A stretch of 13,974 bases of DNA. Source: an uncultured Coriobacteriaceae bacterium (GTDB taxonomy: Bacteria; Actinomycetota; Coriobacteriia; Coriobacteriales; Atopobiaceae). The notes below the pieces were generated by a model. That model was not told the origin of the DNA. It was given only the letters and a program-made list of their open reading frames with translations, and did no database searches. How positions within the stretch are numbered: position 1 is the first letter of the stretch; the number at the start of each line of letters is the position of its first letter. Of this stretch, positions 6,444 to 13,104 are shown in pieces. The DNA lies in contig UQSV01000046.1 in the NCBI GenBank assembly GCA_900543875.1, positions 1-13,974 on the forward strand. The letters run 5' to 3'. A program made the position numbers and the translations under genes.

Positions 6444-6875
6444 CTACTGCTCCGAGGCATCGCCCTCGGAGAAGAGCACGCTCTCGACGATCTCGCAGGC
6501 GTCGGCGATGCAGCCCGGGCAGCTGCGAAGCATGCCGTGGTCACAGTCGATGCCCTTGAGCTCGTGGCAGGTGGTGGAGCCGTTCTTGTCATCGAAGGCA
6601 GCGAGAATCCGCTGCGAGAGCTCGTAGCAGGTCTTCTTGGAGGCCGGCTTGTCGAGGTTGCCGTCGCTCGCGACGAGGCCGGCGAGGTAGACGGCACCGG
6701 ACAGCGCACCGCACGTGCCCCTCATGCCACCCATGCCGCGGCCAAAGGCCTCCATGCTGCGGAAGGCCTCGCGCTCATCGACGCCCACGAGGTCGGCATA
6801 GGTGCAGGCGACGGCCTGGGCGCAGTTGTAGCCCTTGCGGTGCAGCTCGCTGGCGCGTTCGATCCTGGATTCCAT
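6444..6875 (-). CDS. Putative redox-active C_GCAxxG_C_C family protein
   Basis: This small 143-residue protein has nine cysteines. It begins with GYNCAQAVACTYADL (Cys near 18 and 24), has a glycine-rich core GRGMGGMRGTCGALSGAVYLAGL (Cys near 55), and ends with single Cys near 83, 103 and 111 followed by CPGC (near 119-122) and Cys 127. This fits the C_GCAxxG_C_C family, named for its conserved cysteine pattern and proposed to be redox-active or metal-binding, with no settled function. AGGGGAG at 6882-6888 abuts an earlier ATG (6879-6881) but is 6 nt from the ATG at 6873-6875, so the second ATG is the likelier start. The gene lies directly after the HIT gene and shares its stop/ribosome-site region, so it is probably the last gene of the minus-strand operon. 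Confidence 0.85.
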   Translation of the reverse strand: MESRIERASELHRKGYNCAQAVACTYADLVGVDEREAFRSMEAFGRGMGGMRGTCGALSGAVYLAGLVASDGNLDKPASKKTCYELSQRILAAFDDKNGSTTCHELKGIDCDHGMLRSCPGCIADACEIVESVLFSEGDASEQ

Positions 6876-6886
6876 AGCCATCTCCC

Positions 6887-7240
6887 CTACTGTGCGTCTG
6901 CGGGCAGCAGGCCCATGCCAAGCTTCTTGCCGCCCATAACATGCATGTGGAAGTGCATTACGGTCTGGCCCGCGTCGGCGCCTGCGTTGGAGATGACGCG
7001 GTAACCGCTCTCATCAATGCCCTCGCTCTTGGTGACCTCGTCGATTGCGTGGGCCATGGCAGCGAGTGTCTCAGCGGGAACGCCGTCGCAGATGTTGGCG
7101 TAGTGCTTCTTGGGAATCACGAGCACGTGGGTGGGCGCCTGCGGGTCGAGGTCGCGGAAGGCGATGACCTGGTCGTCCTCGTAGACGGTGGTCGAGGGGA
7201 TCTCGTGGTTGGCGATCTTACAGAAGATGCAGTCGGACAT
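6887..7240 (-). CDS. HIT (histidine triad) family nucleotide hydrolase/transferase
   Basis: This 117-residue HINT-type protein carries the active-site triad His96-Phe-His98-Met-His100 (VMHFHMHVMGG). The N-terminus MSDCIFCKIA has Cys4 and Cys7, which with two histidines often bind zinc in this branch. PTHVLVIPKKHYANI and YRVISNAGADAGQTV are further HINT signatures. Family members hydrolyse adenosine or guanosine phosphoramidates and related nucleotides in the cytosol, and the physiological substrate is usually unknown. The start ATG has AAGGAG 5 nt upstream. It follows xseB by 26 nt and precedes the cysteine-rich gene by about 11 nt. Length is normal for bacterial HINT proteins. Confidence 0.95.
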   Translation of the reverse strand: MSDCIFCKIANHEIPSTTVYEDDQVIAFRDLDPQAPTHVLVIPKKHYANICDGVPAETLAAMAHAIDEVTKSEGIDESGYRVISNAGADAGQTVMHFHMHVMGGKKLGMGLLPADAQ

Positions 7241-7266
7241 GGGTGCTCCTTGCTGAACGAGGGTGG

Positions 7267-7527
7267 CTAGTTGTTTGCCGAGGCGTCGGTGGTGTCGGGC
7301 ACCGCGACCTCGGAGGTGCTGTCGAGAAGAACCTGGACCTTCTGCTCGGCGTTGTTCAGGCGCTCGCGCAGGCTGCGCAGCAGCTCCACGCCACGGGCGT
7401 AGCGCTCCAGCGCGTCCTCGAGCTCCAGGTCACCGCCCTCGAGCTGGCGCACGACGCGCTCGAGCTCGACGGAGGCCTCCTTGAACGTGAGGTCCTCGAC
7501 CTTCTTGTCAGTGTTCTCGAGCGCCAT
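7267..7527 (-). CDS. xseB: Exodeoxyribonuclease VII small subunit
   Basis: This 86-residue XseB has the family core LTFKEASVELERVVRQLEGGDLELEDALERYARGVELLRSLRERL, a helical hairpin that binds the large subunit. Four or more small subunits associate with each XseA to form exonuclease VII, which degrades single-stranded DNA in both directions and works in repair. The start chosen is ATG 7525-7527, with AGGAGGG a few nt upstream. The frame is open for another 14 codons upstream but shows no better start. The C-terminus is an acidic, Ala/Thr-rich tail. It follows xseA by 45 nt in the same operon. Confidence 0.95.
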   Translation of the reverse strand: MALENTDKKVEDLTFKEASVELERVVRQLEGGDLELEDALERYARGVELLRSLRERLNNAEQKVQVLLDSTSEVAVPDTTDASANN

Positions 7528-7572
7528 GCGCCCTCCTATCCTTGTGGCCGCACGCGCGGCCTGTCTCAAATC

Positions 7573-8970
7573 CTACTCCTGCATAGCGGCGGGTGTGGTC
7601 TCGGTGACCGTGGCAGCGAACGAGCCAGAGCCCACGCGCACGCTCACCGAATCTCCCGGCGAGAGGGTGGCCGCGTCGGTCACGACATGACCGACCTCGT
7701 CGCGCGCGATGGCGTAGCCACGACCCAGCACCTTGAGTGGCGAGAGAGCATCGAGCGTGGCCGCGAGGCTCGCGACCCTGACCTCGTGGGGACGCACGAT
7801 GCGCGGGGCGATGCTGGCAAGGCGACCGCCCAACCCCTCGACCTCGCGGCCCGCACGCTCGAGATTGCGCGGCAGGGCGTCGAGCAGGCGCTGCTCGGCT
7901 TGGATGAGCTGGGCCTCGCGATCGCTCACGATGGTCTCGGGGCTCGAGAGGCAGCGGCGCGACGCCATCGACTCGACGTTGAGACGCTCGTGGGAGAGGC
8001 GGGCTCGGACGGAGCGCTCCATGAGCTCGCCCTGCTGGCCCGTGGCGCGGTGCGCGCGGTCGAGAATGACCTCCATCGAGCGCGAGAGGCGCTCGCGGCG
8101 CGTGTTGATGGAGTCCACGATCTCGTCCAGGGCGGGGGCCACGCTCTCGGCGGCCCCCGTGGGAGTCGAGGCGCGACGGTCGGACACGTCGTCGACGATG
8201 GGGTTGTCGGGCTCATGGCCGATGCCCGTGACGACGGGCACGGGGCAGGCGGCGACGGCGCGGCACAGGGTCTCGTCGTTGAAGGTCATGAGGTCCTCGT
8301 AGGAGCCGCCTCCACGCACGAGCAGGATGCAGTCGGGCCTTGCCGCCGCGGCCACCTCGAGCGCGCGGATGATGTCTTGCGGGGCCCCCTCGCCCTGGAT
8401 GCGCGTGCCCACCACCTGAATCTCCACCAGACGGTTGCGGCGCAGCAGCGTGCGCTTCACGTCGTCGAGGACGCTGCCAGACAGCGACGTTACAACACAG
8501 ACCCGCGTGCAGAAGCGCGGGATGGGACGCTTGCGCGCGGGGTCTGCGAGCCCCTCGGCCTTGAGCTTGGCGCGCAGGGCCTCGACCTGGCGCTGCAGCG
8601 GACCCTCGCCCGCAACGGCGATGCGCTTGGGCAGAAACGACAGTTCGCCCTTGCCGGGATATACGTCGAAGTTGCCCCACATGTCGAGCTTGAGGCCGTC
8701 CTTGAGCTCAAAGCCGCACTTGGCGTAGGTCCACTTCCAGACCTTGACACTCATGACGGCGCTCTCGTCCTTGACCTGGAAGTAGCAGTGGCCACTGCGC
8801 GCGTTGGGACCCCTGAAGCCCGTGACCTCGCCCTCGACGAGCATGGACCCCAGCGAGCTCACCGCGTCGTTGGCGCTGGCGACGGCCTCGGTGACGGTGA
8901 GGGCGTCGGAGTTGTCAACAGCCTGCGACACCGTACGGGCGCCGCGCATGTCTGCCGTGGTCCAGGCCAC
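7573..8970 (-). CDS. xseA: Exodeoxyribonuclease VII large subunit
   Basis: This 465-residue catalytic subunit of exonuclease VII has an N-terminal OB-fold (about residues 22-115, including GEVTGFRGPNARSGHCYFQVKDE), then the nuclease domain with RGGGSYEDLMTFNDE (about 215-230) and TGIGHEPDNPIVDDVSD (about 247-263). A long coiled-coil stretch (about 275-400) and the C-terminal VLGRGYAI motif follow. The start is GTG (8968-8970), which overlaps the stop of the upstream zinc peptidase gene as TAGTG, with AGGAG about 9 nt upstream, pointing to translational coupling. Length and order (xseA then xseB) are standard. It supports repair by trimming single-stranded ends. Confidence 0.97.
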   Translation of the reverse strand: MAWTTADMRGARTVSQAVDNSDALTVTEAVASANDAVSSLGSMLVEGEVTGFRGPNARSGHCYFQVKDESAVMSVKVWKWTYAKCGFELKDGLKLDMWGNFDVYPGKGELSFLPKRIAVAGEGPLQRQVEALRAKLKAEGLADPARKRPIPRFCTRVCVVTSLSGSVLDDVKRTLLRRNRLVEIQVVGTRIQGEGAPQDIIRALEVAAAARPDCILLVRGGGSYEDLMTFNDETLCRAVAACPVPVVTGIGHEPDNPIVDDVSDRRASTPTGAAESVAPALDEIVDSINTRRERLSRSMEVILDRAHRATGQQGELMERSVRARLSHERLNVESMASRRCLSSPETIVSDREAQLIQAEQRLLDALPRNLERAGREVEGLGGRLASIAPRIVRPHEVRVASLAATLDALSPLKVLGRGYAIARDEVGHVVTDAATLSPGDSVSVRVGSGSFAATVTETTPAAMQE

Positions 8971-9670
8971 TAGTCGTCACTCCTGCCCTGGGCGCGAGCG
9001 ATGTAGTAGAGCAGCTGCAGCACCGAGACGAGCGCCGCGGCCACGTAGGTGAGGGCGGCGGCCATGAGCACCTTCTTGGCGCCGCGGACGGCCTGAGGTC
9101 CCAAGCCACTGCGCTCGATGTAGGCGACGGCGCGACGCGAGGCATCGAACTCGACCGGCAGCGTCACGATCTGGAACAGAACCGAGAAGGCGAAGAGCGC
9201 GATGGCGAGGGTGAGCAGGCCCGCCTGGCCCACGGCCATGCCCAGAATAAACACGAGGACCCAGGCGTTGGAGGTGAAGTTCACGACAGGCACGAGCGCC
9301 GAGCGAATCTTGACCGGCACGTAGTGCGCGCGTGCTGCACGGCGTGGCCCGCCTCGTGGCAGGCGACCGCCGCGCTCGCGACCGAGCCGCCATGCAGGTT
9401 GGCGCCCGACAGGTGAAGCACGTTGGTGCGAGGGTCGTAGTTGTCGGTGAGCTCGCCACCGATGCCCTCGATGCCCACGCCGCCGACGTTTTGGTCGGAC
9501 AGCATGCGGCGCGCAACGTCTGCGCCGGTGATGGTGCCGTCGAGCGGCACCTTGCTCCACTTGGCGTAGGTCGACTTGATGTAGCCCTGTGTGGCAACGC
9601 CCAGAATCGTCGAGATGATGACGAGGGCTAGGTAGAGCGGGTCATAGCCAAAGCCGTATCCGTAGTACAT
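8970..9670 (-). pseudogene. YugP-type membrane zinc metallopeptidase, single-base frameshift
   Basis: The start ATG (9668-9670, with AAAGGTGG upstream) opens MYYGYGFGYDPLYLALVIIST, one membrane segment, then a cytoplasmic stretch and the zinc motif HEAGH at residues 105-109, followed by AVQHAR. The frame then fails: it continues TTCRSRFARRSCLS and stops. The neighbouring frame carries the expected remainder HYVPVKIRSALVPVVNF, two more membrane segments and the family stretch LPVEFDASRRA..GAKKVLMAAALTYVAA. Adding one G on the plus strand near 9326 (a C in the coding strand) joins them perfectly into 233 residues, the usual length of this Zn_peptidase_2 family. Members are poorly characterised integral-membrane proteases. 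The C-terminal part ends at 8970-8972 and overlaps the xseA GTG. A consensus indel is as likely as real loss. Confidence 0.86.
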
Positions 9671-9731
9671 GCGACCACCTTTCTTCTGTGGGGAAGTATC
9701 TACCCAACCTCGGACACTAAACGCGGCGTCC

Positions 9732-9750
9732 GGGAGGGGTGGCGCCTCCC
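9732..9750. other. Short GC-rich hairpin between rnd and the zinc peptidase gene
   Basis: GGGAGG (9732-9737) pairs with CCTCCC (9745-9750) around a 7-nt loop, directly after the rnd stop. There is no T-tract. It may be a weak terminator or processing site in the 80-bp gap, which otherwise shows only the peptidase ribosome site. I could not identify a promoter here with confidence. Confidence 0.3.
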
Positions 9751-10884
9751 CTACAGAATCTCGACGCGACCGTCCTTGACCGTGAGGCCGCAGGAGCCTC
9801 CCAGCAGCTCCTCGAGGCGCCTTCCGGCGAGCTCGTAGCGCCAGCCGCTGGCAAGCGAGGCGCCCTCGCGGCCGCTCATGAAGTCGACCAGCTCGTCTCG
9901 CGTGGCGATGAGCTGGGTGGCCACGCCGCTGCGCTCGGAGATGATGCGCAGCATCGCGTACATGAGGTCGACGACGCTCTCCTGCTCGCCCGAAGGGCGG
10001 CTGCGCTTGGGAAGCGACGGAAGCTGTGAGGAGGGGCGCGCGACACCGCGCGAGACGGCATGGAGCAGCGCCGCGGAGTCGCGCTCGGAAAGCTGCTCGG
10101 TGCCGCGGATGCGACGCAGGCGACCCTCGTCAGCAGGGGCGCGACGGCAGAGCTCGACCACCACCTCGTCGGCGAGCACCCACTTGCGCGGGATGTCACG
10201 CTTGGCGGCCATGCTCTCGCGCCATGCGCAGACCTCCTGGGCCACGGCGAGCTGCTTTCTGGTGAGCGAGCTCACGCGCTTGAGGTGCTTGTAGGCCTCC
10301 ATGGGCTCGTGGCGATAGTGCGAGGGGTCGAGCAGCGACTGCATCTCGGGCAGCACCATCGACAGGCGGTCGCGCTCGACGAGCTCGGCCCTCATCTGGT
10401 CGTAGATGCCCGGCAGGTAGCGCACGTCGTCCTCGGCGTAGACGAGCTGCTCGGGGTCGAGCGGCCGGCGCGACCAGTCGGTGAGGCTCTCGGCCTTGGG
10501 GAGGTGCACGCCGGTGTAGGCCTCGACGAGCGCGCCGTAGCCCAGCTGCATGCGGTGGCCCAGGAAGGCCGCGGCGAGCTGCGTGTCGAACATGGGGCTG
10601 GGCACGCAGCCCATGGCCCCGTCGATAACCTCGAGGTCCTGCGAGCAGGCGTGGAGCACCTTGACGATGCGGTTGTCACGGAAGAGCCGCGCGATGGGCT
10701 CGAGGTCGTCGATGGCGAGCGGGTCAACCGCGGCGATGTTGTCGGGCGAGGTGGCGAGCTGGATGAGGCAGAGGCGCGGACGGTAGGTGCGCTCGCGCAG
10801 GAACTCGGTGTCGACGGCGAGCACGGAACTCTGGGACGCCTGCTCGCAGAAGCGCTCGAGCTCCTCGGTTGTGGAGATGAACAA
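9751..10884 (-). CDS. rnd: Ribonuclease D
   Basis: This 3'-5' exoribonuclease of the DEDDy class trims the 3' ends of tRNA and other stable RNA precursors. Catalytic residues visible are Asp25 and Glu27 (VLAVDTEFLRERTY), Asp83 (LHACSQDLEVI), and Tyr149 with Asp153 (YAEDDVRYLPGIY). An HRDC domain follows at about residues 190-260 (LTRKQLAVAQEVCAWRE), and a second, degenerate HRDC-like region lies near the C-terminus. With the TTG start at 10882-10884 (AGAGG about 8-10 nt upstream) it is 377 residues, matching E. coli-type RNase D. An in-frame ATG at 10939-10941 would add 19 residues unlike the family and has no ribosome site, so the TTG is preferred with moderate certainty. It may be the first gene of the minus-strand operon and is divergent from the lipid kinase. 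Confidence 0.92.
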   Translation of the reverse strand: MFISTTEELERFCEQASQSSVLAVDTEFLRERTYRPRLCLIQLATSPDNIAAVDPLAIDDLEPIARLFRDNRIVKVLHACSQDLEVIDGAMGCVPSPMFDTQLAAAFLGHRMQLGYGALVEAYTGVHLPKAESLTDWSRRPLDPEQLVYAEDDVRYLPGIYDQMRAELVERDRLSMVLPEMQSLLDPSHYRHEPMEAYKHLKRVSSLTRKQLAVAQEVCAWRESMAAKRDIPRKWVLADEVVVELCRRAPADEGRLRRIRGTEQLSERDSAALLHAVSRGVARPSSQLPSLPKRSRPSGEQESVVDLMYAMLRIISERSGVATQLIATRDELVDFMSGREGASLASGWRYELAGRRLEELLGGSCGLTVKDGRVEIL

Positions 10885-10982
10885 GACGCGACCTCTCAGC
10901 CCCGCCGGACGGTGAAGGGGCGGGGCGAAATCGGCTACCATGGCATGCGTGCCGCAAATGGGCACACAGATAGGAGGATACC

Positions 10983-11951
10983 ATGCGCTGCCTCATCGTT
11001 CATAACCCACGCTCGGGCTTTGGCTCCGACGCCGTGTTTGCCTTCGAGCGCGAGCTCGTGGCGGCGGGCGATGAGTGCGTGCTGCGCGTGCTGGGCGAGG
11101 AATGCAACAACGAGGAGGTCCTGGCAGACGCCGAGGGCTTCGACGTCGTGGTCCTCTCGGGCGGCGACGGCACGGTCTCGAACCTGCTCTACGCGCTGAG
11201 GGGCCGCTCGGTCGACACCTGCGTGTTCCCCTCGGGCACCGCGAACCTCCTGTTTGCAAACATCGGCAACTCAGCCGAGCCCGCCGCCCTCGCGCGCGCC
11301 TGCCGCTGGGGCAACGTCGCGACCTGCGACCTAGGCGAGGCGCGTTGGGACCACGACGGGGCGAGCGTCACGCGCGGCTTCTCGATCATGGCGGGCACCG
11401 GCTTCGACGCCGAGCTCATGACGGCGGCCGCACCCAACAAGAAGGCCATGGGCGAGGCCGCCTACTTCATGGCCGCCCTTGCCGACCCCAAGCCCAGGAG
11501 CATCCACTACACCATCGAGGTCGACGGCAAGGTCCACGAGCGCGACGGCATCGCCTGCCTCGTGGCCAACAACGCCATGATCCAACTCGACATGGAGATC
11601 GTGCCCGACTGCACGATGGACGACGGCATGCTCGACGTCATCGTGCTCGAGGCGAGCTACACCGCCGAGCTGCTGCGACCGCTCGTGCGCGGACTGCTCG
11701 ACCCCAAGGGCCGCACCAAGCGCCCCACCCTCGAGACCTTCCGTGGGCGCAGCATCTCCATCACGGCATCGGAGCCGGTTCCCATGCAGGTCGACGGCGA
11801 GGTATTGGGCATCCAGGTGACCCACTGGGACGCCAACGTTTTCGAGGGCGCCAACAACCTCATCGTGGACGACCTGAGTCGCTACCACCCCTCAAGCCCC
11901 CGCACCAAGCCGCGCTACCCCGTGGCCGCCGAGCTCGCCTTTCCCGAGTAG
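10983..11951 (+). CDS. Diacylglycerol kinase-family lipid kinase
   Basis: This 322-residue protein has the DAGK catalytic fold. It contains IVHNPRSG (residues 5-12), the glycine-rich nucleotide loop SGGDGTV (59-65) and PSGTANLLF (83-91), and the C-terminal motifs GMLDVIVL and MQVDGE..G typical of the YegS/DgkB/BmrU group. Such enzymes use ATP to phosphorylate diacylglycerol or related lipids at the membrane. The exact substrate cannot be told from sequence. The ATG at 10983 has AGGAGG with about 5 nt spacing. It is transcribed alone, divergent from rnd (98-bp gap), and followed by a GC-rich hairpin shared with the convergent rfbA fragment. Codon use matches segment 2. Confidence 0.92.
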   Translation: MRCLIVHNPRSGFGSDAVFAFERELVAAGDECVLRVLGEECNNEEVLADAEGFDVVVLSGGDGTVSNLLYALRGRSVDTCVFPSGTANLLFANIGNSAEPAALARACRWGNVATCDLGEARWDHDGASVTRGFSIMAGTGFDAELMTAAAPNKKAMGEAAYFMAALADPKPRSIHYTIEVDGKVHERDGIACLVANNAMIQLDMEIVPDCTMDDGMLDVIVLEASYTAELLRPLVRGLLDPKGRTKRPTLETFRGRSISITASEPVPMQVDGEVLGIQVTHWDANVFEGANNLIVDDLSRYHPSSPRTKPRYPVAAELAFPE

Positions 11952-11996
11952 GGGGCGCGCGACCCGCGCATGCAGATACGGATGGACCAAACGGAC

Positions 11997-12031
11997 GAGG
12001 CCCCGTCGCGCAGCGAGCGCGGCGGGGCCTC
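11997..12031. terminator. GC-rich hairpin between convergent lipid kinase and rfbA fragment
   Basis: GAGGCCCCGTCGCG (11997-12010) pairs with CGCGGCGGGGCCTC (12018-12031) as a 14-bp stem with one G-T wobble and a 7-nt loop. It is followed only by TCATGTTG, so the U-tract is poor. It resembles the hairpin after trpS in position (between convergent genes) and in lacking a U-tract. Confidence 0.65.
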
Positions 12032-12068
12032 TCATGTTGAGCGGAAGCAACAACGGTTGGGCGACGGT

Positions 12069-12359
12069 CTACTTGGTGCCCACCGTGGCCGTGGAGAGGG
12101 CGATGCCCTCGAGGTACTTGCCGTACTCGGTCTTGGCAATCTTGGAGGCGAGGCTCAGCAGCTGCGCGCGACCGATCCAACCCTTGCGGTAGGCAATCTC
12201 CTCGATCGAGGCGATCTTGGTGCCCGTGGACTGCTGCACGACGCGGATGAACTCGCCGGCGTGGAACAGGTCGTCGACCGTGCGGGGGCTGAACCACGCG
12301 AAGCCCTCGGGAAGCATCGTGGTGTAGAGCTGCTTGTGGTCGAGGTAGATCTGGTTGAG
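12069..12359 (-). CDS. rfbA: 3' fragment of glucose-1-phosphate thymidylyltransferase (RfbA/RmlA)
   Basis: The C-terminal 95 or so residues of the open frame ending at 12069 are those of RfbA, which makes dTDP-glucose for the dTDP-rhamnose pathway. The sequence runs IYLDHKQLYTTMLPEGFAWF, then TVDDLFHAGEFIRVVQQ, TGTKIASIEEIAYRKGWI and KTEYGKYLEGIAL. This is the end of a protein of about 290-300 residues, so its N-terminal two thirds (nucleotide-binding GXGTRL motif and catalytic core) are absent. The reading frame continues upstream into a penicillin-binding protein with no stop, and the change falls within codons for LNQIYL (12342-12359). Where RfbA proteins usually have D-T-G-T after GFAW(L/F), this one has S-P-R-T. 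Codon use is Coriobacteriia-like. Confidence 0.8.
   Translation of the reverse strand, partial: LNQIYLDHKQLYTTMLPEGFAWFSPRTVDDLFHAGEFIRVVQQSTGTKIASIEEIAYRKGWIGRAQLLSLASKIAKTEYGKYLEGIALSTATVGTK
12342..12359. other. Probable chimeric join (PBP1a gene to rfbA gene) at an 18-bp shared stretch
   Basis: On the minus strand the codons CTC AAC CAG ATC TAC CTC (LNQIYL) fit both partners: YLNQIYL from motif 4 of class A PBPs and the LNxIYLD stretch near the RfbA C-terminus. Codon style changes across this point from mixed GTT/CTT/GGT/TCG (segment 3) to GC-rich segment 2 style. No known protein family combines these two halves. Confidence 0.82.
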
Positions 12360-12938
12360 GTAAACCTCAAGAATCTGATCTTTGGTGAGGTGGCGCTCAA
12401 TTTTGTAAGCCATGGCCACTTCATAGAGCTTGCGGGTGTATGTGCGCTCGGAACTGAGGAAGAAATTGCGTGCCACCTGCATTGTGATTGTGGAACCGCC
12501 CTGACCGCGCCGACCGGTGAGCAGGTTCGAGAGCGCCGCGCGGGCAATGCCCATGAATTCAATGCCGGAGTGCTCGTAAAAGCCGTTGTCTTCCGCAGCG
12601 AGAACGGCGTTTTTCACGAAACTCGGAATTTCATCGAGATGAACGAAGTCGCGGCGTTCCTCGCCGTATTCTCCGATCAGTGTGCCGTCGGCGCTCCAGA
12701 CGCGAAGAGGCACCTTGGGCTTGTACTCGGTGAGCGAATCAATGGGAGGCAGCTGCGAGTAGATCACCGAAAAAATGATCAGGCCGAGACTTACGCCGCT
12801 TACGGCTGCTGCTGCACCGAGGCCGGCAAACCAACCAAGCCATTTCAGCCAACGGCGGGATTTAGTGTTCGATTTCTGAGTGGTCACGGAACGGGGGCGT
12901 TTGCGTTGCGTCGAACGCTTCGCTTTTTTGAAAAACAC
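12342..12938 (-). CDS. mrcA: 5' part of class A penicillin-binding protein 1a (transglycosylase domain, truncated)
   Basis: The N-terminal 199 residues of a 289-residue open frame are a bifunctional PBP of the PBP1a type. There is a basic cytoplasmic tail (residues 1-30), one membrane anchor (about 34-58), then the GT51 glycosyltransferase domain. Motif 1 is AAEDNGFYEHSG with catalytic Glu116, motif 2 is GQGGSTITMQVARN (about 145-158), motif 3 is RKLYEVAMAYKIE (about 169-181) and motif 4 is KDQILEVYLNQIYL (about 186-199). The phrases VPLRVWSADGTLIGEYGEERRDFV and RNFFLSSERTYTRKLYE resemble beta- and gammaproteobacterial PBP1a. The remainder of GT51 and the whole transpeptidase domain (some 600 residues) are replaced by RfbA sequence. 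The start is GTG (12936-12938) without a clear Shine-Dalgarno. A monofunctional transglycosylase (mtgA) is a less likely alternative. Confidence 0.8.
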
Positions 12939-12955
12939 GACTGAAAACTTGAGTG

Positions 12956-12961
12956 ATTATA
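12956..12961 (-). promoter_or_regulatory. Candidate -10 box for the PBP gene
   Basis: A perfect TATAAT on the minus strand lies only 17 bp before the GTG start. AGGACA 15 bp further upstream (12977-12982) is a poor -35. If real, the 5' leader would be about 10 nt with no ribosome site, which suggests a leaderless-like mRNA or a start further downstream. About 100 bp of AT-richer, gene-free sequence surrounds it. Confidence 0.4.
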
Positions 12962-13041
12962 GGGACGGAATTTCACTGTCCTGCGCTCGGAAACATTTCG
13001 AAAACAAGCGCTTAGCTTCGGTTTCAATATTCTTTTAAAGA

Positions 13042-13077
13042 CAGATAAAGCCGCCGGATGACCGACGGCTTTGTCTG
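13042..13077 (-). terminator. Intrinsic terminator of the amino-acid transporter operon
   Basis: AAAGCCG-CCGG (13047-13057) pairs with CCGACGGCTTT (13062-13072), with one mismatch and the 4-nt loop ATGA. The stem extends outwards through ACAGAT against GTCTG (13042-13046 with 13073-13077). It lies about 27 bp past the ABC ATPase stop. On the minus strand it is followed by a T-rich run (CTTTAAAAGAATATTG). Confidence 0.7.
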
Positions 13078-13104
13078 CCGGAAGGGAAGATGCACGAGGC
13101 AGCT

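Noticed and set aside
7243..8973. Open plus-strand frame of 576 codons opposite xseB and xseA
   Set aside because: Antisense shadow with biased composition and no motif. The minus-strand genes are certain.
10060..11199. Open plus-strand frame of 379 codons opposite rnd and running into the lipid kinase gene
   Set aside because: The first part is a shadow of rnd and the last part is an out-of-frame reading of the kinase gene.
12069..12938. A genuine new PBP-RfbA bifunctional enzyme
   Set aside because: Both domains are cut mid-fold, the join lies in a shared stretch, and codon style switches there. A chimera explains it better.
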